Origin: JBEKCB01 sp052139675
GTDB lineage: Bacteria > Planctomycetota > Brocadiia > CAIUPP01
DNA length: 64,000 nt
Direction of reading: 5' to 3'
NCBI GenBank assembly: GCA_052139675.1
Contig: JBKQWE010000062.1
Span: 8,682-72,681 of the forward strand
Within the stretch, counting starts at the first letter, position 1, and the number at the start of each line of letters is the position of its first letter. The position numbers and the translations under genes were made by a program. The notes beneath the pieces were generated by a model. The model searched no databases. It saw only the letters and a list, made by a program, of their open reading frames with translations, and was not told the origin of the DNA. Shown here in pieces: positions 18,599 through 27,711 of the stretch.

Positions 18599-20929
18599 AA
18601 TTGCGAGCGCGACCAGGTACGCCGCGGCCGAAACGATGGAGATCCAGCGCCCGATCCGAAATCCCTCCGGCGCGTACTCCATCAGAATGGCGTGGTGTCC
18701 GGCGGAAAGCGGAATCGCGCGGAGTGTGTAATCGGCCGGCATCACCTGGTACCGCGACTGGATGCTGCCCGGCAGCGCGCGCGCGCGCCAGGCCTTGTCG
18801 AAGTTGTCGGTGACAAGCAGGATCGCCGGCCGGGCCAGGTCGGCCTCGATGACCAGGGAGTCCGTGCCGGACGCCTTGATTCTCACCTGCCCCGGCTCGG
18901 AGGAACGCTCCGGCGCGGGGTCAGGCGGCGACTCGAGAATCACTTCCTGTGCCGGATCGAACGGACGTTTCAGCATCGCGTCGAATATTGCCTCTCGGCC
19001 GCTCACAACCTGATACTGCGTGATAAGCGCCACGCGCGGCATCGAGCTGGGGAATTCGTCGGCTTTCGGCGCCGGGTCGCCGCTCCGCTGGATCACGTAG
19101 CGAAAACGCAGCATCTTGTAGGCCGGGACGTAAGAGAACGGATACGGCAAATACGACGTGGCGCTCTCCGGCTTCCTTCCCTGCGATGCGTAGACGAACT
19201 CCGCAAACCTGCCGGGCAGGAGCGGCCCGTATCCCCAGAAGCCATATGCGCGGAACGACATGGCGACATCCGGGTTGTCCAGGATGAGCACTCGATCGTC
19301 GCCGGGATGCGCGGCGACGAATTGCTTCAGCCCCGGCGGCCGGCTTGCGGCCAGGTGGAACGTCGGCCGGATGGACAGTGCAAAGAGGAGCATCTCGCCG
19401 GCGGCGACGATCGCGATGACGAAGGCGAGCCTTCGCGCCGAGCGCAAGTAGAGCAGCGCGGCGGCCGCAAGCGCGCACGGGAGCGCCGCGAACAGCAGCG
19501 AGCGCGCCGCGTGGTCCTGTGCCGCGCGGGCGAAGGCGGAGTTGTCGTACAAATCGGCCGGGACGATGATCTCCTGTGCGGCGCCGACGCCGCGCATCAT
19601 CCGCCACCAGCCGGGCGAGGGCAAGCTCGAATTCGCCGGCGCGCCGATCCACGCCGCCGCGATCAGCAGCGCCGCGCCGAGCAGCACCGGCGCCGCCGCC
19701 AGCCGCCGGTCCACTTTCGCCGCGCGCACCAGGCGGTCCAGCCCGATCCCCGAAAGCAGCGCGATGAACGCCGAGGCCTGCACGGCGAATTTCGACATCC
19801 CGCGGAACCGGTTGAACCCCGGCACGCAATCGTAGAGCAGCCGGAACAGCGGCGTGTGCGATCCCAGCGCGAGCAGCAGCAGGGCCAGCGCCATCGTGAT
19901 CGAGAACCGCCGCCGCGTGCGGTCGGCGCCCGCGCCGTAAATCGCCAGCAGAAGGCCGGTCACGCTCAGGAACAGGCACATCTCCCACAAGTAGCCGAGG
20001 CCCCAGTATCTCAGATGCGTCACGTCGCCGAAGAAGCCGGGCGCCAGGAGCGTCAGGAAATTCCTCGGCGGGAACGAGAACACGCGGGCGAACTCGTACG
20101 GCACGCCGCCCGATCCGCGCACGCTGGACCCGGTCGCCTCCAGCCCGGTCCAGAGCTGCACGGCCGTGATCGCCGCCGCGCCGGCGACCATGAGGGCAAG
20201 CCCGAGCGCAACGCGCGACCTCCGCTCGGCGCGGACCATGCACAGCGCGCAGTAGATCGCCGCGGCGACGGCGGTGTAGAAAACGTACTGCGGGTCGCCG
20301 CCGAGTATCATCATGCTGATGCCGAAGATCCCCAGCAGCGCCCATCGCGGGCTTCGGTCCTCGAAGAGACCGTCTATGGCCAGGAAGACGATCGGGATCC
20401 AGGCCGTGGCGATCAGCCGGCATAGATGGCCCGCCGTGATGTGCAGGTAATGCTCGCCGCAGAACATCCACAGCGCGCCGCAGAGCAGGCAGGCGAGGAA
20501 ATGCAGCCGCCGCCGGCTCGCCCACAGATACATGAAGAACCCGGCGAGAAAGACGTGGAGCGCGATGCCGAAGTTGATCGCTTTCGCGAGCGGCAGGATG
20601 AGGTATGCGCAGTTCGGCGGGTACAGCAGGCCGGACTGAAAGCCGCCGAAGTACGGCGTGCCGCAATAGAGGTACGGGTTCCAGAGCGCGAAGTGGCCGC
20701 GCAGGAGTTCCGAGAAGCCGAAGTCGCGCCACGGGACGTACTGGTGCGCGAGGTCCTGATCCGCCGCCGAGAGGACGACGTCGCCCGGTGTGAAGAGCAC
20801 GTCGGAGAAAACGATCAAGGTCAGCGCCGCGAATATCCCGGCCGCCAGGAGCGTGCGACTGGCGCGGCGGGCGCCGCCCTGCGGAGGCGGTTCCGGCATG
20901 AGGTCCGTCCGCGCCGTCGGCGAAGCCAT
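18572..20929 (-). CDS. YfhO-like large polytopic membrane protein
   Basis: 785 residues with at least twelve hydrophobic helices. The first extracytoplasmic loop contains DQDLAHQYVPWRDF and FALWNPYLYCGTPYFGG, the hallmark of the YfhO family, thought to be GT-C-type glycosyltransferases that modify surface polymers. The soluble C-terminal third carries beta-rich sequence. The ATG at 20929 has GGAG 7 bp upstream and lies downstream of a TTGACA-17-TAGATA promoter, which rules out the longer frame. The final residues ITVKMQSAK come from the palindromic repeat. Activity and acceptor are unknown. Confidence 0.85.
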   Translation of the reverse strand: MASPTARTDLMPEPPPQGGARRASRTLLAAGIFAALTLIVFSDVLFTPGDVVLSAADQDLAHQYVPWRDFGFSELLRGHFALWNPYLYCGTPYFGGFQSGLLYPPNCAYLILPLAKAINFGIALHVFLAGFFMYLWASRRRLHFLACLLCGALWMFCGEHYLHITAGHLCRLIATAWIPIVFLAIDGLFEDRSPRWALLGIFGISMMILGGDPQYVFYTAVAAAIYCALCMVRAERRSRVALGLALMVAGAAAITAVQLWTGLEATGSSVRGSGGVPYEFARVFSFPPRNFLTLLAPGFFGDVTHLRYWGLGYLWEMCLFLSVTGLLLAIYGAGADRTRRRFSITMALALLLLALGSHTPLFRLLYDCVPGFNRFRGMSKFAVQASAFIALLSGIGLDRLVRAAKVDRRLAAAPVLLGAALLIAAAWIGAPANSSLPSPGWWRMMRGVGAAQEIIVPADLYDNSAFARAAQDHAARSLLFAALPCALAAAALLYLRSARRLAFVIAIVAAGEMLLFALSIRPTFHLAASRPPGLKQFVAAHPGDDRVLILDNPDVAMSFRAYGFWGYGPLLPGRFAEFVYASQGRKPESATSYLPYPFSYVPAYKMLRFRYVIQRSGDPAPKADEFPSSMPRVALITQYQVVSGREAIFDAMLKRPFDPAQEVILESPPDPAPERSSEPGQVRIKASGTDSLVIEADLARPAILLVTDNFDKAWRARALPGSIQSRYQVMPADYTLRAIPLSAGHHAILMEYAPEGFRIGRWISIVSAAAYLVALAITVKMQSAK

Positions 20930-20970
20930 GTGAATTCTCCGGACCTCTCGCGTTCCATTGCCGTGCCGAC

Positions 20971-20999
20971 TATCTATCAAGCCCGGAAACTTCTGTCAA
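20971..20999 (-). promoter_or_regulatory. Promoter of the YfhO-like gene
   Basis: Minus strand TTGACA, 17 bp, TAGATA. It overlaps the longer open frame and so supports the start at 20929. Confidence 0.7.
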
Positions 21000-21041
21000 C
21001 TTCGAGATAGCGATGCTTTCGCTTCGCATGGCGGCCTGAAA

Positions 21042-22640
21042 ATGATAGACTACGCCGCCATGGAAATCGCGCGCGCGATCTTCTTCAATCTCCCGATGAT
21101 CGCGACGGCCTTCGGTGCGGCCGTCATCGCCGCGGTCGGCTTCGGACTGCCCGCCGCGCGAGGGCTGAAACTGCTCATCGCGGCGCTGGCCGCGGCGCTG
21201 CTGCTCCACTTCGTCATCTTCCTGAACGCGACGCTCGCCTACGTCGTTTACCCATACGAGGGCAAGAGCGTCGTGGAGGGCGCGACGCTGTACAACAGTA
21301 TGCGCTATCTCCACGGCGAGCAGCCCTATCGTTCGCCGGACGAGCTGCCGTTCCGTTCGCTCGTCTATCCGCCGGCGCACGAGATGATCCTCGCGGGCTT
21401 TCTCTGGATCACCGGCCCGTCGCTGTACGCGGCGAGGAGCTTCAGCCTGCTCTGCGTCCTCGGCGCGGCGCTGGCGGTCGGCCTGACCGTGCGGCGGCAC
21501 ACGAAGAGCCGGCCGGCGGCGTTCTTCGGCGGGATGCTCGTGTTCTGTTTTTACGGGCTGACCGGACAGTGGCTCGAGCAGGTCCGCAGCGACGCGCTGA
21601 TGCTGTTGCTCCTCGCGCTGGGGACGTCACTGGCCGACCGCGCCGTCTCTCGGAACCGGTTTCCGCTCGGCGGGCTGGTCTTCCTGCTGCTGGCGGTCTT
21701 CACGAAGCAGGTGGCGATCTTCGCGCCGGCGGCGGTGGCGCTGTTCCTCTGGTCCCGGTCGCGGCGGACGGCGATCATCTGGGGCGCGAGCCTCGCGGTC
21801 TGCGCGCTGGCGGCGTTCGCCGCGATGCAGGCCTGGAGCGGCGGCTGGTTTTCGTTCTACACGATCAAGGTCCCGTTCTCCGCGGGAATGGAGTTCTCGA
21901 AAATCGAGCTCGCGGCGGCGTTCTTCGGGTCGGTGTGGATTCTGCTCTGGGGCGCGCTGGCGGTGGCGATTCCCGGCGAGGCGCGGAAGCGCGCCGGCCT
22001 CGGGGAAGCCTCTCTGGGGATCGCGCTGTGGGCGTGGACGCTCGGCGGGGCGCTGGCGTTCAGTTTCGTGCAGAGCCTGAAGTGGGGCGCGGCGTTGAAC
22101 GCGTTCGTGCCGCTCGTCCCGGCGCTGGCGGTGCTCGGAGGCGTCTCGCTGGACGCGCTGATGCGCCGGTTCAACGAGCCGGGCTGGGCGCGGATCGCAG
22201 TCGTCGCGGCGGCGCTTGCGCAAGTGGCCATGATTTCGTACCAGCCGACGCTGCCGTCGGACGGGGGCCGGGCGGCGCAAAGGCGGATCGCGCAATGGGT
22301 CCGCGCCGCGCGCGGCGACGTCTTCGTCTCCGTCTTCTCCTCGGCGGTCTACTTGAACGGAAAAGAATATTTCGGCGACGACGTGACGATCGGCGACCTC
22401 GTCCGCGCGGGCGAGTGGCGCGGGGGACCATCGAACGGGTTGATCGGGAAGATCCGCAGCGGCGGGTTTTCAGTCCTGATCCTGCGGCCCCAATTGGAAC
22501 CGCCCGACTTCGCCGGCGCGGTCCGCGAAAGCTACGCCGTCGCGGAGAGAATTCCGGTGCCCGCCGGCGGTCTCTCCCACTGGCAGTACATGGAAGTCTA
22601 CGTGCCCAAGGACGCGCCCTGGAAGCCGGCGGAACAGTAG
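21042..22640 (+). CDS. GT39/ArnT-like polytopic glycosyltransferase-type membrane protein
   Basis: About 532 residues with ten or more hydrophobic helices. The first periplasmic loop YVVYPYEGKSVVEGATLYNS ends in an acidic pair position like that of GT-C enzymes, and RSLVYPPAHEMI resembles the polyprenyl-sugar binding loop. The C-terminal 130 residues are soluble. It may transfer sugars from a polyprenyl phosphate donor. The start is ambiguous: ATG 21042 or ATG 21060. A TTCGCA-17-TAGACT element overlaps the former and would make the latter nearly leaderless. It is divergent from the YfhO-like gene, and both probably serve envelope glycan synthesis. Confidence 0.75.
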   Translation: MIDYAAMEIARAIFFNLPMIATAFGAAVIAAVGFGLPAARGLKLLIAALAAALLLHFVIFLNATLAYVVYPYEGKSVVEGATLYNSMRYLHGEQPYRSPDELPFRSLVYPPAHEMILAGFLWITGPSLYAARSFSLLCVLGAALAVGLTVRRHTKSRPAAFFGGMLVFCFYGLTGQWLEQVRSDALMLLLLALGTSLADRAVSRNRFPLGGLVFLLLAVFTKQVAIFAPAAVALFLWSRSRRTAIIWGASLAVCALAAFAAMQAWSGGWFSFYTIKVPFSAGMEFSKIELAAAFFGSVWILLWGALAVAIPGEARKRAGLGEASLGIALWAWTLGGALAFSFVQSLKWGAALNAFVPLVPALAVLGGVSLDALMRRFNEPGWARIAVVAAALAQVAMISYQPTLPSDGGRAAQRRIAQWVRAARGDVFVSVFSSAVYLNGKEYFGDDVTIGDLVRAGEWRGGPSNGLIGKIRSGGFSVLILRPQLEPPDFAGAVRESYAVAERIPVPAGGLSHWQYMEVYVPKDAPWKPAEQ

Positions 22641-22653
22641 CCTTCCGGCCGGC

Positions 22654-22914
22654 TCAAGGATGGGCGAAGAGCATCTTCTGCACTTCGATCCCCTCGATCG
22701 CCCTCAGCTTTCGCGCCATCCGGTTGGACTCTTTGTCGTCGCCGACCATCTCGAGGAGGATCAGGCCGTTGGGCGAGCAGGCCTTCGGGCCGGCCTCGTG
22801 CAGGCCCAGGCGCGTCTTGATGCTGCAGCCGAACTCCGTCAGCACTTTCTGGACTTCCGGCACGTGCTTCACGCGGTCGGTGATGTGCACGCCGAGGATG
22901 AGATGTTTCTTCAT
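22654..22914 (-). CDS. Small ACT/NikR-C-like protein, similar to TM1266-type hydrogenase-associated regulators
   Basis: 86 residues (MKKHLILGVHITDR ... GIEVQKMLFAHP) with the beta-alpha-beta-beta-alpha-beta pattern of ACT-like domains. It resembles the small family exemplified by T. maritima TM1266, often found next to [FeFe]-hydrogenase maturation genes. ATG 22914 fits the family start. An upstream ATG at 22950 overlaps the preceding stop by 4 bp (ATGA) and would add 12 residues. It follows the UroD-like gene in the same transcription direction, 2.1 kb downstream of hydF. Ligand unknown. Confidence 0.65.
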   Translation of the reverse strand: MKKHLILGVHITDRVKHVPEVQKVLTEFGCSIKTRLGLHEAGPKACSPNGLILLEMVGDDKESNRMARKLRAIEGIEVQKMLFAHP

Positions 22915-22946
22915 ATTTCCCGCCCTCGCAAAACTCAACTGATTCC

Positions 22947-24044
22947 TCATTGCCCCGCCACCGCGAACTTCCGCCCTTCGTCGAGCATCGCCAGGTAGTT
23001 GTCCACCGGGATATAGTTGGTGACGCTGTTGCCGGTGCCCAGGCAATAGCCGCCGCCGGGCATGCATTTGCGGAGCGTCTCGCGGACGCGCGCGCGGACC
23101 TGCTTCTCGTCCGAGCGGCACAGGAAATCCACGTCCACCCCGCCCAGGAGCGCGACGCGCTTTCCGTAGGTGTCCTTCAAGTCCGTGACTTTCTCGATCG
23201 TGTCCTCGAAGGAGTGCTTGCCGTCAATCCGGACGTCGTTGACGAGGTCGTCCATAATATCGTTCAGATTGCCGCAGGCGTGCAGGAGGTATGGCCGGCC
23301 GGCATCGTGCGACATCTTCGCCATGAGCTTGTGTCCGGGCAGGACGAACCGCCGCATGTCCGCGGGGCTGAAGAGCAGGCCGGTCTTGAATCCCATGTCG
23401 TCGCTGCCCCAGACGACTTTCACCCGGTCGAACTGGAGCATGATCTTGACGCTGCTGCGGAAGATTTCCTCCAGGCGGCGGCTGATCGCCTCGACCAGGT
23501 CGCGCTGCTCGAAGAGCGCGTAGCAGAGCGTCTCGTAGCCCATCAGCCAGCAGAGGTATTCCGCGAAATGCGCGAAGCCGCCGCTCGCGATGACGCACAT
23601 GTCCTCCGGCAGGTTCTTCTCGTACCACTCGAGCGTCTGCGTCCCGGCCTTGGCCGGATCCGCCCAGGGGTACTTCTCGAACTCTTCCCAGTTGGTGATC
23701 GGGCCGACGTGCTCGTCCTGGAAGGTGCGGCCGCCTTCGCGCTTCAGCAGCGCGGAGTCCTCGACGGCGACGCGCTTGAGCGGCATGCTGAACCCGTCCA
23801 GCCCGGCGCGCACGTAGTCGTAGCCAAGGAACCGCTGAATCCGAATTTGCAGTTCCATCCCTTTGGCCGGCTCGTTCGGCGTCCAGTCCTGCATCAGGCC
23901 ATAGCGTTTCGCGACGGCCGCCTGGACTTCCGCGTCGAGGAACAGCTCGATGCAGTGGACGCGTTTCGGCGTCCGCTTCCGAAGGATCGTCTCCACGAAT
24001 TCTTTCCAGTCCGGCTTGATCTCGCGGTCGAACGGGGTTTTCAT
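22947..24044 (-). CDS. Uroporphyrinogen decarboxylase (URO-D) family protein, methyltransferase-like
   Basis: 365 residues with a URO-D barrel: FSPADMRRFVLPGHKLM, HACGNLNDIMDDLV with the His and Cys of MtaA/CmuA-type corrinoid methyltransferases, and KHSFEDTIEK. It lacks the classic HemE N-terminal arginine motif, so methyl transfer or a related C-C/C-O chemistry is more likely than heme synthesis. ATG 24044 has GGAGG 6 bp upstream. A TTGCCG-17-TAAACT promoter lies 66-94 bp before it. Partner corrinoid proteins are not visible. It is probably cotranscribed with the ACT-like gene. Confidence 0.82.
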   Translation of the reverse strand: MKTPFDREIKPDWKEFVETILRKRTPKRVHCIELFLDAEVQAAVAKRYGLMQDWTPNEPAKGMELQIRIQRFLGYDYVRAGLDGFSMPLKRVAVEDSALLKREGGRTFQDEHVGPITNWEEFEKYPWADPAKAGTQTLEWYEKNLPEDMCVIASGGFAHFAEYLCWLMGYETLCYALFEQRDLVEAISRRLEEIFRSSVKIMLQFDRVKVVWGSDDMGFKTGLLFSPADMRRFVLPGHKLMAKMSHDAGRPYLLHACGNLNDIMDDLVNDVRIDGKHSFEDTIEKVTDLKDTYGKRVALLGGVDVDFLCRSDEKQVRARVRETLRKCMPGGGYCLGTGNSVTNYIPVDNYLAMLDEGRKFAVAGQ

Positions 24045-24109
24045 GTCAGCCTCCGAGAGTTGACGCTGTTGAGCCGCAGACGCGCCTTGGTTGTTCGCGC
24101 CGGGCGGAC

Positions 24110-24138
24110 AGTTTAGCACCGGCGCTTCGCGGCGGCAA
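24110..24138 (-). promoter_or_regulatory. Promoter of the URO-D/ACT-like gene pair
   Basis: Minus strand TTGCCG, 17 bp, TAAACT, upstream of the ATG at 24044. Confidence 0.5.
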
Positions 24139-24243
24139 CCGTCGGCGGAAAGGAGATTGCCGTGCGACAGGGGATAAGCGGCGGTTCCGGCGGCGCTGTG
24201 GACGCCGTGGACGAGAAAATTCCGATACGGCCGAACCTCGCGC

Positions 24244-24891
24244 TCACGGCGCCTTCATGAGATGCGGAGCGGGCATGTTCTCCTTCTCGGCCTCGGGCGC
24301 TTTTTCCATGGCGCGCCTCATCGTCGCCGGCTTCCAGTTCTTGAAGTTGTCCGAATGCATGTGCATCCAATACGCCCCGAAACCGGTCAGCGCCCAGATG
24401 CCCGCCGCGACGATCAGCACCAGCGCGCCCGTGGAGCGAAGCGCCTTGCTGGTCGGCGCGAAGAATGCCAGCGCCGCCAGGATGCCGCCCAGGCCGGAGA
24501 GGATGAATCCGACTCCGGACATTCCAGGCTTTGCCGTCATGTTGAGATCCAGGATGCAGACGCCCAGGACCACCGGCACCAGCGCGGCGATGATGCCGTA
24601 GAGCGCGAGCGGGGCCAGGTCCCACTCCTTGGCCAGGCTCAGCGCGATGCCCAGGTAAATGACGCCCAGCAGGACCGACGTCTCGCCGAACGCGCTGTTG
24701 TAGGCGCCCGGCAGCGGCCACCGGAAGATCATGTGGAGTCCGCACAGGAACGCGACCAGCCCGGCCATCGCGAACGGCGCCGCCCAGCGCTTCCGCTCGC
24801 CGCTCAATCCATAGAGCAGAAAGAACGCCAGCACCACGAAGCCTGCCGTCATGTTGACCAGCAGCAGCGCCACGTAGTCAATAAAGAACAT
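24244..24891 (-). CDS. DUF981-like integral membrane protein
   Basis: 215 residues, about six hydrophobic helices, starting MFFIDYVALLLVNMTAGFVV. It contains FRWPLPGAYNSAFGE between helices 2 and 3, a pattern I associate with the DUF981 family found in archaea and some anaerobic bacteria. The charged C-terminal tail (KNWKPATMRRAMEKAPEAEKE) is cytosolic or periplasmic. GGAGGAGG precedes the ATG. It lies 147 bp after hydF in the same direction and may use its own promoter. Function not known. Confidence 0.65.
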   Translation of the reverse strand: MFFIDYVALLLVNMTAGFVVLAFFLLYGLSGERKRWAAPFAMAGLVAFLCGLHMIFRWPLPGAYNSAFGETSVLLGVIYLGIALSLAKEWDLAPLALYGIIAALVPVVLGVCILDLNMTAKPGMSGVGFILSGLGGILAALAFFAPTSKALRSTGALVLIVAAGIWALTGFGAYWMHMHSDNFKNWKPATMRRAMEKAPEAEKENMPAPHLMKAP

Positions 24892-25013
24892 GGCGAGCCT
24901 CCTCCTGCGGAAATCCGGGAGCCGGCGGTTTCGAGAGTCGCCGGTTTGCCCCGGTCTCCGGTTGCCCTGTTTGCCGACGAGAACTCGTGCCCATACGCGC
25001 CCGCATCAACTAA

Positions 25014-25042
25014 AGCCTATCACCGAGGCCGCGGGAAATCAA
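25014..25042 (-). promoter_or_regulatory. Possible promoter of the DUF981-like gene
   Basis: Minus strand TTGATT, 17 bp, TAGGCT, just after the hydF stop. Weaker match than others in the window. Confidence 0.35.
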
Positions 25043-26289
25043 CGGGTTTCGACCGCGGATTTTCCTCTCAGCCGCTGATAGGTCTCCAGCGCGCCGGGGA
25101 AGGGCGCAAGCGCGCGCTCGAAGATGCCCAGCGAATACGCGATCGTCATGCCGTAGTTGGTGATCGGCACGCCCGCCTGCCGGCAGCGGAGGATGCGCGT
25201 GAGCATCTCGCGCCGGTTCCACATGCACCCGCCGCAGTGCACGATCAGCTTGTACGGACCCAGGTCGTCGGGGAAATCGTGCCCCTGCACGCTGAGGACG
25301 TCGAGCTTGCCGCCGACGTACTGCATCAGCCAGCGCGGGATTTTCACGCGGCCGATATCCTCGCCGATCGGGTGGTGCGAGCACGCCTCGGCGATGAGGA
25401 CCTTGTCGCCCGGATGCAGGTTCTCGATGGCCAGCGCGCCGCGGACGAATTCGGCCAGGTCGCCCTTGTATCGCGCGAAGACGATGGAGAACGAGGTCAG
25501 CGGGATGTCCTTCGGCGTGTCCCCGGCGACTTTCAGGAAGCCCTGCGAGTCGGTGACGACGAGCGCGGGCGGGCGTTTGAGACGGTCGAGCGCGTCGCGC
25601 AGTTCGCGCTCCTTGACGACGACGCAGTACGCGTCGTTGTCGAGCACGTCGCGGATGGCGTTGACCTGCGGCAGAATCAGCCGGCCTTTGGGCGCTTCGA
25701 GGTCAATCGGCACGACCAGCACCACCAGTTCGCCGGGCGGGACCAGGTCGCCGAGGATCGAGGGCGCGTTGATGAAATCCTCCGGCGCGGCGCGGATCAG
25801 CGCCTCGCGCAGGTCCAGGATGCCTTTCCCCGAGCAGGCGACGGTCGCGACCCACGGGATTTTCCGCGACTTCAGCTCGGCGACCGCTTTCGGGTCCGGT
25901 CCCGCGAGGTCCGTCTTGTTCAGCACGACCACGACCGGCGTTTTCCGCGCGGCCAGCTCGGCCAGGATGCCCTCCTCGAACGTGCCCCACGTCGCCGCCT
26001 CGGTGACGATCAGGCCGAGGTCGGTCCGGTCGAACACCTGCCGGGTCCGCTGCACGCGCAGTTCGCCGAGCGCGCCGGCGTCGTCAATGCCCGCCGTGTC
26101 AATGAACAGCACCGGCCCGATCGGCAGCAGCTCCATCGGCTTCTCGACCGGGTCGGTGGTCGTGCCGGCCACGTCGGAGACGATCGAGACGTTCTGCCGC
26201 GTCAGGCTGTTCAGCAGCGACGACTTGCCGACGTTCCGCCGGCCGAAGATGCCGATGTGCAGCCGGAAGCTTTTGGGGGTGCCTCTCAA
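25039..26289 (-). CDS. hydF: [FeFe] hydrogenase H-cluster maturation GTPase HydF
   Basis: 416 residues. The N-terminal GTPase has the P-loop GRRNVGKSS, switch region DVAGTTTDPV, DTAGIDD and NKTD. The C-terminal scaffold domain has EACSHH followed about 50 residues later by HCGGCMW, the ligand set for the [4Fe-4S] cluster that carries the 2Fe precursor. HydF receives the subcluster built by HydE/HydG and inserts it into apo-hydrogenase. Translation begins at TTG, 1 bp after the aspA stop, so the two are coupled. All key residues are present. Confidence 0.95.
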   Translation of the reverse strand: MRGTPKSFRLHIGIFGRRNVGKSSLLNSLTRQNVSIVSDVAGTTTDPVEKPMELLPIGPVLFIDTAGIDDAGALGELRVQRTRQVFDRTDLGLIVTEAATWGTFEEGILAELAARKTPVVVVLNKTDLAGPDPKAVAELKSRKIPWVATVACSGKGILDLREALIRAAPEDFINAPSILGDLVPPGELVVLVVPIDLEAPKGRLILPQVNAIRDVLDNDAYCVVVKERELRDALDRLKRPPALVVTDSQGFLKVAGDTPKDIPLTSFSIVFARYKGDLAEFVRGALAIENLHPGDKVLIAEACSHHPIGEDIGRVKIPRWLMQYVGGKLDVLSVQGHDFPDDLGPYKLIVHCGGCMWNRREMLTRILRCRQAGVPITNYGMTIAYSLGIFERALAPFPGALETYQRLRGKSAVETR

Positions 26290-26290
26290 C

Positions 26291-27700
26291 TCAGTGTTTT
26301 TCCCGCAGTGGATGCCCCAGGCGCATGACGCGTTCCGGGGAAATAAGCTGGTCGAATTCCGGCCCGCTGACCAAGCCGCCTTCGATCACGATCTCGCGGA
26401 CGCTCTTTCCGTTTTCGCGCGCGGCGCGGGCGACCTCGGTCGCGGCCTGGTGCCCGATCCGCTCGGCGAGCGCGGTGAGGACGGCGGTGGCGCCTTCGAC
26501 GTTGCGCCGGCAGCGCGCCTCGTCCGCCTCAAGCCCGGCGACGCAGAAGCGCCGGAAGATCGAGCAGGCGTTCCGCAGCAGGTCCAGGCTGCCGAGCAGC
26601 GCGTCGGCGACCAGCGGCAGGAACGGGTTCAGCTCCAGGCTGCCGAGCGAGCACGCCTGCGCGATGGCCTGGTCGTTGGCCATCACCGCCATTGCCGCCT
26701 GCGAGACGGCCTCCGGGATGACCGGGTTGACCTTTCCAGGCATGATCGAGGAGCCGGCCTGCCGCTCGGGGATGCGCACCTCGCCGATGCCTGCGTCCGG
26801 GCCCGAGGAAAGCAGCCGGATGTCCGACGCGATCTTGAGCAAGTTCACGGCGCACGCCTTGAGGATGCCGCTGACCTCGACGAACACGTCGGCGTTCTGC
26901 GTGGCCTCGACCATGTTCTCCGCGCGGGCGAAGCCCAGGCCGGTGATGTCGCGCAGGTGCTCGACGGCGCGGAAGATGTACTCGCGCGGCGCCAGCAGGC
27001 CCGTGCCGACCGCCGTGCCGCCGAGGTTGATCACGCGCAGCCGTTCCTCGCATTTGTAGATGCGCCAGCGGTCCCGCGCGAACGCCTCGGCATAGGCTGA
27101 CATCTCGCGCCCGAGAGTCACCAGCACCGCGTCCTGCATCTCCGTCCGGCCGATCTTGACGACGTGCGCGAACGCTTTTTCCTTCTGCTGGAATTCCTCG
27201 AAGAGGCCGGTGACCTCGCGCTCGAGCGCGCGGAGAAGCTGGATCGCGGCCGCCTTCAGCGCCGTCGGATACGTGTCGTTCGTGGACTGGTGGAGGTTGA
27301 GGTCCTCCAGCGGCGAGACCGCGGCGTAGTCGCCGAGCGGCTTGCCGAGCAGTTGCAGCGCGCGGTTTGCGAGCACCTCGTTGACGTTCATGTTCGTCGA
27401 GGTCCCCGCTCCGCCCTGCAGCGCGTCCACGACGATATGGCCGTCGAGCTGGCCCTCCATCATCTCCGAGCAGGCCTGTTCGATGGCGCGGGCCTTGGCA
27501 TCGTCCCACCAGCCGAGCTCGTGGTTCGTCCGCGCGCAGGCGAGCTTGACGGCGCCGTAAGCGCGGATGAGCGCCGGGTTCACGCGCCGAAGCGCCAGCG
27601 GAAAATTCTCCAGCGCGCGCTCGGTGTGCACGCCGTGCAGCGCGCCGGCGGGAACCTGGCGCTCTCCGAGCAAGTCTTTTTCGGTGCGGAATTCCGGCAT
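26291..27700 (-). CDS. aspA: Aspartate ammonia-lyase
   Basis: 469 residues of the fumarase/aspartase superfamily. Signatures are GTSTNMNVNEV, the aspartate-site loop HQSTNDTYPTA, KIGRTEMQDAV, and the catalytic loop GSSIMPGKVNP. It converts aspartate to fumarate and ammonia. It sits 11 bp after hydG and 1 bp before hydF. An aspartase gene among hydrogenase maturases recurs in several anaerobes. Ammonia or fumarate supply for cofactor assembly has been suggested as the reason, but that remains inference here. Confidence 0.93.
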   Translation of the reverse strand: MPEFRTEKDLLGERQVPAGALHGVHTERALENFPLALRRVNPALIRAYGAVKLACARTNHELGWWDDAKARAIEQACSEMMEGQLDGHIVVDALQGGAGTSTNMNVNEVLANRALQLLGKPLGDYAAVSPLEDLNLHQSTNDTYPTALKAAAIQLLRALEREVTGLFEEFQQKEKAFAHVVKIGRTEMQDAVLVTLGREMSAYAEAFARDRWRIYKCEERLRVINLGGTAVGTGLLAPREYIFRAVEHLRDITGLGFARAENMVEATQNADVFVEVSGILKACAVNLLKIASDIRLLSSGPDAGIGEVRIPERQAGSSIMPGKVNPVIPEAVSQAAMAVMANDQAIAQACSLGSLELNPFLPLVADALLGSLDLLRNACSIFRRFCVAGLEADEARCRRNVEGATAVLTALAERIGHQAATEVARAARENGKSVREIVIEGGLVSGPEFDQLISPERVMRLGHPLREKH

Positions 27701-27711
27701 GCCATCCCGCC

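Noticed and set aside
22947..24044. HemE (heme biosynthesis uroporphyrinogen decarboxylase)
   Set aside because: The His/Cys pattern and missing N-terminal arginine motif fit the methyltransferase-like branch better.
24262..26328. 688-codon plus-strand frame opposite DUF981 and hydF
   Set aside because: Spans two real genes on the other strand and has shadow composition.
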